DNA of 64,000 bases from RYN-230 sp963768945 (lineage in GTDB: Bacteria > Actinomycetota > Actinomycetes > Streptosporangiales > Streptosporangiaceae): NCBI GenBank assembly GCA_963768945.1, contig CAVYJW010000003.1:2232001-2296000 (forward strand), written 5' to 3'. Position numbers and translations under genes: made by a program. Under the pieces are notes generated by a model. That model was not told where the DNA came from, searched no databases, and saw only the letters and a list, made by a program, of their open reading frames with translations. Of the stretch, positions 62,399-64,000 are shown in pieces. Numbering within the stretch: the first letter of the stretch is position 1; each line of letters starts with the position of its first letter.

Positions 62399-64000
62399 AT
62401 GAGCCCTGACAGCGAGACGATCAGATCAGCCCCGGCGGATGCCGTGGCGGCACCCCTAGACCTGCTGCTCACTGACGCGGCCATCGGCGCGCTGCGCCGG
62501 GTGAACCTGGGTGGTTCCGGCCTGCGCCTGGCCGCGGCGCTGGCTGGCCGACCCCGGCTTGTCGCCGGGCGGGGAAGTCAGCTGCTGGGTGAGGTGGCCC
62601 GCATCGCGGTGGGCACGTCGCAGGTACAGCCGTCCAGGCGCGACCGCCGGTTCGCCGATCCGGGATGGGCGGGCAATCCGCTGCTGCGCCGGGCGATGCA
62701 GGTGTACCTGGCTGCCGCGGGGACCGTGGAAGGGGTGGTGGCCGACGCCGGCCTGGACTGGGCAGACTCCGAACGCGTTGGTCTCGGGGTGACCAACCTG
62801 ATCGACGCGCTGGCCCCGAGCAATAACCCGCTGCTCAACCCCGCGGCGCTGAAGGCCGCCATCGACACCGGCGGCGGCAGCGCCCTGGCGGGCCTCCGGC
62901 ATTTCGTCGGCGACATGGCCGCCGCGCCGCGGGTGCCGTCGATGGTCGAGCCGGACGCGTTCGAGGTCGGGGTAGACCTCGCCGTCACGCCTGGGTCGGT
63001 GATCTTGCGGACGCCGGTGTTCGAGCTGATCCAGTACCGCCCGGCCACGGCCGCAGTGCGGCAGGTCCCGTTGCTGATCGTGCCGCCGACGATCAACAAG
63101 TTCTACGTGATGGACCTGGCGCCCGGCCGGAGCCTGGCAGAGTACCTGACCGGCAGCGGCATGCAGGTGTTCATGATCTCGTGGCGCAACCCGGACGCCC
63201 GGCACGCGGCATGGGACTTCAACACCTACGGGCAGGCCGTCCTGGATGCCATGGACGCCGCGGCACGCATCACCGGAAGCGAGCAGACCGCGCTCATGGG
63301 AGCCTGCTCCGGCGGGGTCATCTCCGCGATGGTGGCCGGACACCTGGCGCACACCGGCCAGCAGGACCGGCTCGCCGCGTTCACCCTCATGGTCACCGTG
63401 CTGGACGAGGAGAGGGCGGGCCTGGCCGGCGCCGTGATCGACGAGCGGACTGTGCGGCTGGCCGCGGCTGCATCGCGGGCGCGCGGCTACCTGGACGGCC
63501 GATCGCTGGCCGAGGTGTTCGCCTGGCTGCGCCCGAACGACCTGATCTGGAACTACTGGGTCAACAACTACCTGCTCGGACGCAAGCCGCCACCGTTCGA
63601 CATCCTGTTCTGGAACGCGGACACCACCCGGATGGCCGCGGGCCTGCACCGGGACTTCCTCCAGCTGGGCGTCACGAACGCGCTGGTCCGGCCCGGCGGG
63701 GTGACCATGCTGGGCTCGCCGGTGGACCTGGCGGCGATCGACCGCGACAGTTACCTGGTCGCCGGGATCACCGACCACATCTGTCCCTGGCAGAGCTGCT
63801 ACCGATCGACCCAGCTGCTCGCCGGGCGCAACCGCTTCGTTCTTTCCACCAGCGGGCACGTCGCCGCGATGGTGAACCCGCCCGGAAACGACAAGGCGAG
63901 GTACCAGGTGGCCAAGGACTGTCCGGAGGATCCGCAGGGGTGGCTGCGGCGCGCGGAGACCGCTCACGGCTCCTGGTGGCCGGACTACGCGGGCTGGCTG
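62399..64000 (+). CDS. phaC: Polyhydroxyalkanoate synthase, class I PhaC (3' end beyond window)
   Basis: 534 residues visible, uninterrupted. Alpha/beta hydrolase-like polymerase that links 3-hydroxyacyl-CoA into PHA granules. The lipase-like box is GACSGGVISAM with the catalytic Cys303; the catalytic Asp is in GITDHICPW and the His in STSGHVAAMVNPPGN. N-terminal features AGNPLLRRAMQVYL and PPTINKFYVMDLAPGRSLAE are class I-like. ATG at 62399, with GGAGGAGAG 3-9 bp upstream. The C-terminus (about 30-40 residues) lies outside the window. Carbon storage fits the acyl-CoA themes nearby. Confidence 0.95.
   Translation, partial: MSPDSETIRSAPADAVAAPLDLLLTDAAIGALRRVNLGGSGLRLAAALAGRPRLVAGRGSQLLGEVARIAVGTSQVQPSRRDRRFADPGWAGNPLLRRAMQVYLAAAGTVEGVVADAGLDWADSERVGLGVTNLIDALAPSNNPLLNPAALKAAIDTGGGSALAGLRHFVGDMAAAPRVPSMVEPDAFEVGVDLAVTPGSVILRTPVFELIQYRPATAAVRQVPLLIVPPTINKFYVMDLAPGRSLAEYLTGSGMQVFMISWRNPDARHAAWDFNTYGQAVLDAMDAAARITGSEQTALMGACSGGVISAMVAGHLAHTGQQDRLAAFTLMVTVLDEERAGLAGAVIDERTVRLAAAASRARGYLDGRSLAEVFAWLRPNDLIWNYWVNNYLLGRKPPPFDILFWNADTTRMAAGLHRDFLQLGVTNALVRPGGVTMLGSPVDLAAIDRDSYLVAGITDHICPWQSCYRSTQLLAGRNRFVLSTSGHVAAMVNPPGNDKARYQVAKDCPEDPQGWLRRAETAHGSWWPDYAGWL

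Overview
High-GC actinobacterial chromosome segment. The evidence for this is GC-rich third positions throughout, GTG/TTG starts, and families typical of the Streptosporangiales/Streptomyces side of the phylum: DUF397, an Lsr2-like nucleoid protein, LAL/LuxR giant regulators, a DUF574 methyltransferase relic, and SpoIIE-type phosphatase with an RsbW-type kinase. No rRNA, tRNA, CRISPR array, phage or intact insertion sequence was seen.

Layout. 1-2.9 kb: MOSC protein (cut by the window edge), Lsr2-like, DUF397, Bcp peroxiredoxin, NUDIX hydrolase. 2.9-9.7 kb: an anaerobic-type redox block on the minus strand (internally deleted PNPOx-fold gene, NfnB/GltD-like NADPH:ferredoxin flavoprotein, pyruvate:ferredoxin oxidoreductase) diverging from a universal stress protein over a control region with DosR-like half sites. 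10-17 kb: secreted CHRD-type protein, GlxA-type regulator, a frameshifted gene, a VOC protein, a PAS/GAF/SpoIIE phosphatase, a decayed methyltransferase, an RsbW-like kinase. 17.1-22.3 kb: phenylacetyl-CoA epoxidase operon paaABCDE diverging from paaI and a TetR (PaaR-type) gene, with two matching operators and a strong terminator. 22.6-34.4 kb: frameshifted LAL regulator, small proteins, trehalose synthase TreT, membrane patatin, lipoprotein, flavodoxin-like protein, and a GDT1-type exporter behind a yybP-ykoY (Mn2+) riboswitch. 34.5-38 kb: two VOC genes and an AraC regulator sharing a repeated upstream element, then a secreted protein. 38.3-46 kb: a tightly overlapped six-gene hydrogenase-4/formate-hydrogenlyase-like membrane complex. 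46-57.5 kb: transporter, Doc/RHH and VapBC toxin-antitoxin pairs, a CoA-transferase/dehydrogenase group, DipZ-like thiol protein, small membrane and peptidoglycan-binding proteins. 57.7-64 kb: several decayed genes and the start of a PHA synthase gene.

Most interesting system. The 38.3-46 kb complex keeps the proton-pump-like membrane subunits with their Glu/Lys residues, but its catalytic subunit has lost the Ni-binding cysteines and its NuoB-like subunit has lost all four cysteines of the proximal [4Fe-4S] cluster, three of them replaced by acidic residues. It is a complex I/hydrogenase relative that cannot be a normal [NiFe] hydrogenase. Its intact ferredoxin cluster and the PFOR and NfnB-like genes 30 kb away suggest, as inference, a ferredoxin-linked energy-conserving role under low oxygen.

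A second theme is gene decay. At least seven genes carry single frameshifts, internal deletions or fusions at deletion junctions, while the coding sequence around each lesion is still well conserved, so the lesions look recent (or some are assembly errors).
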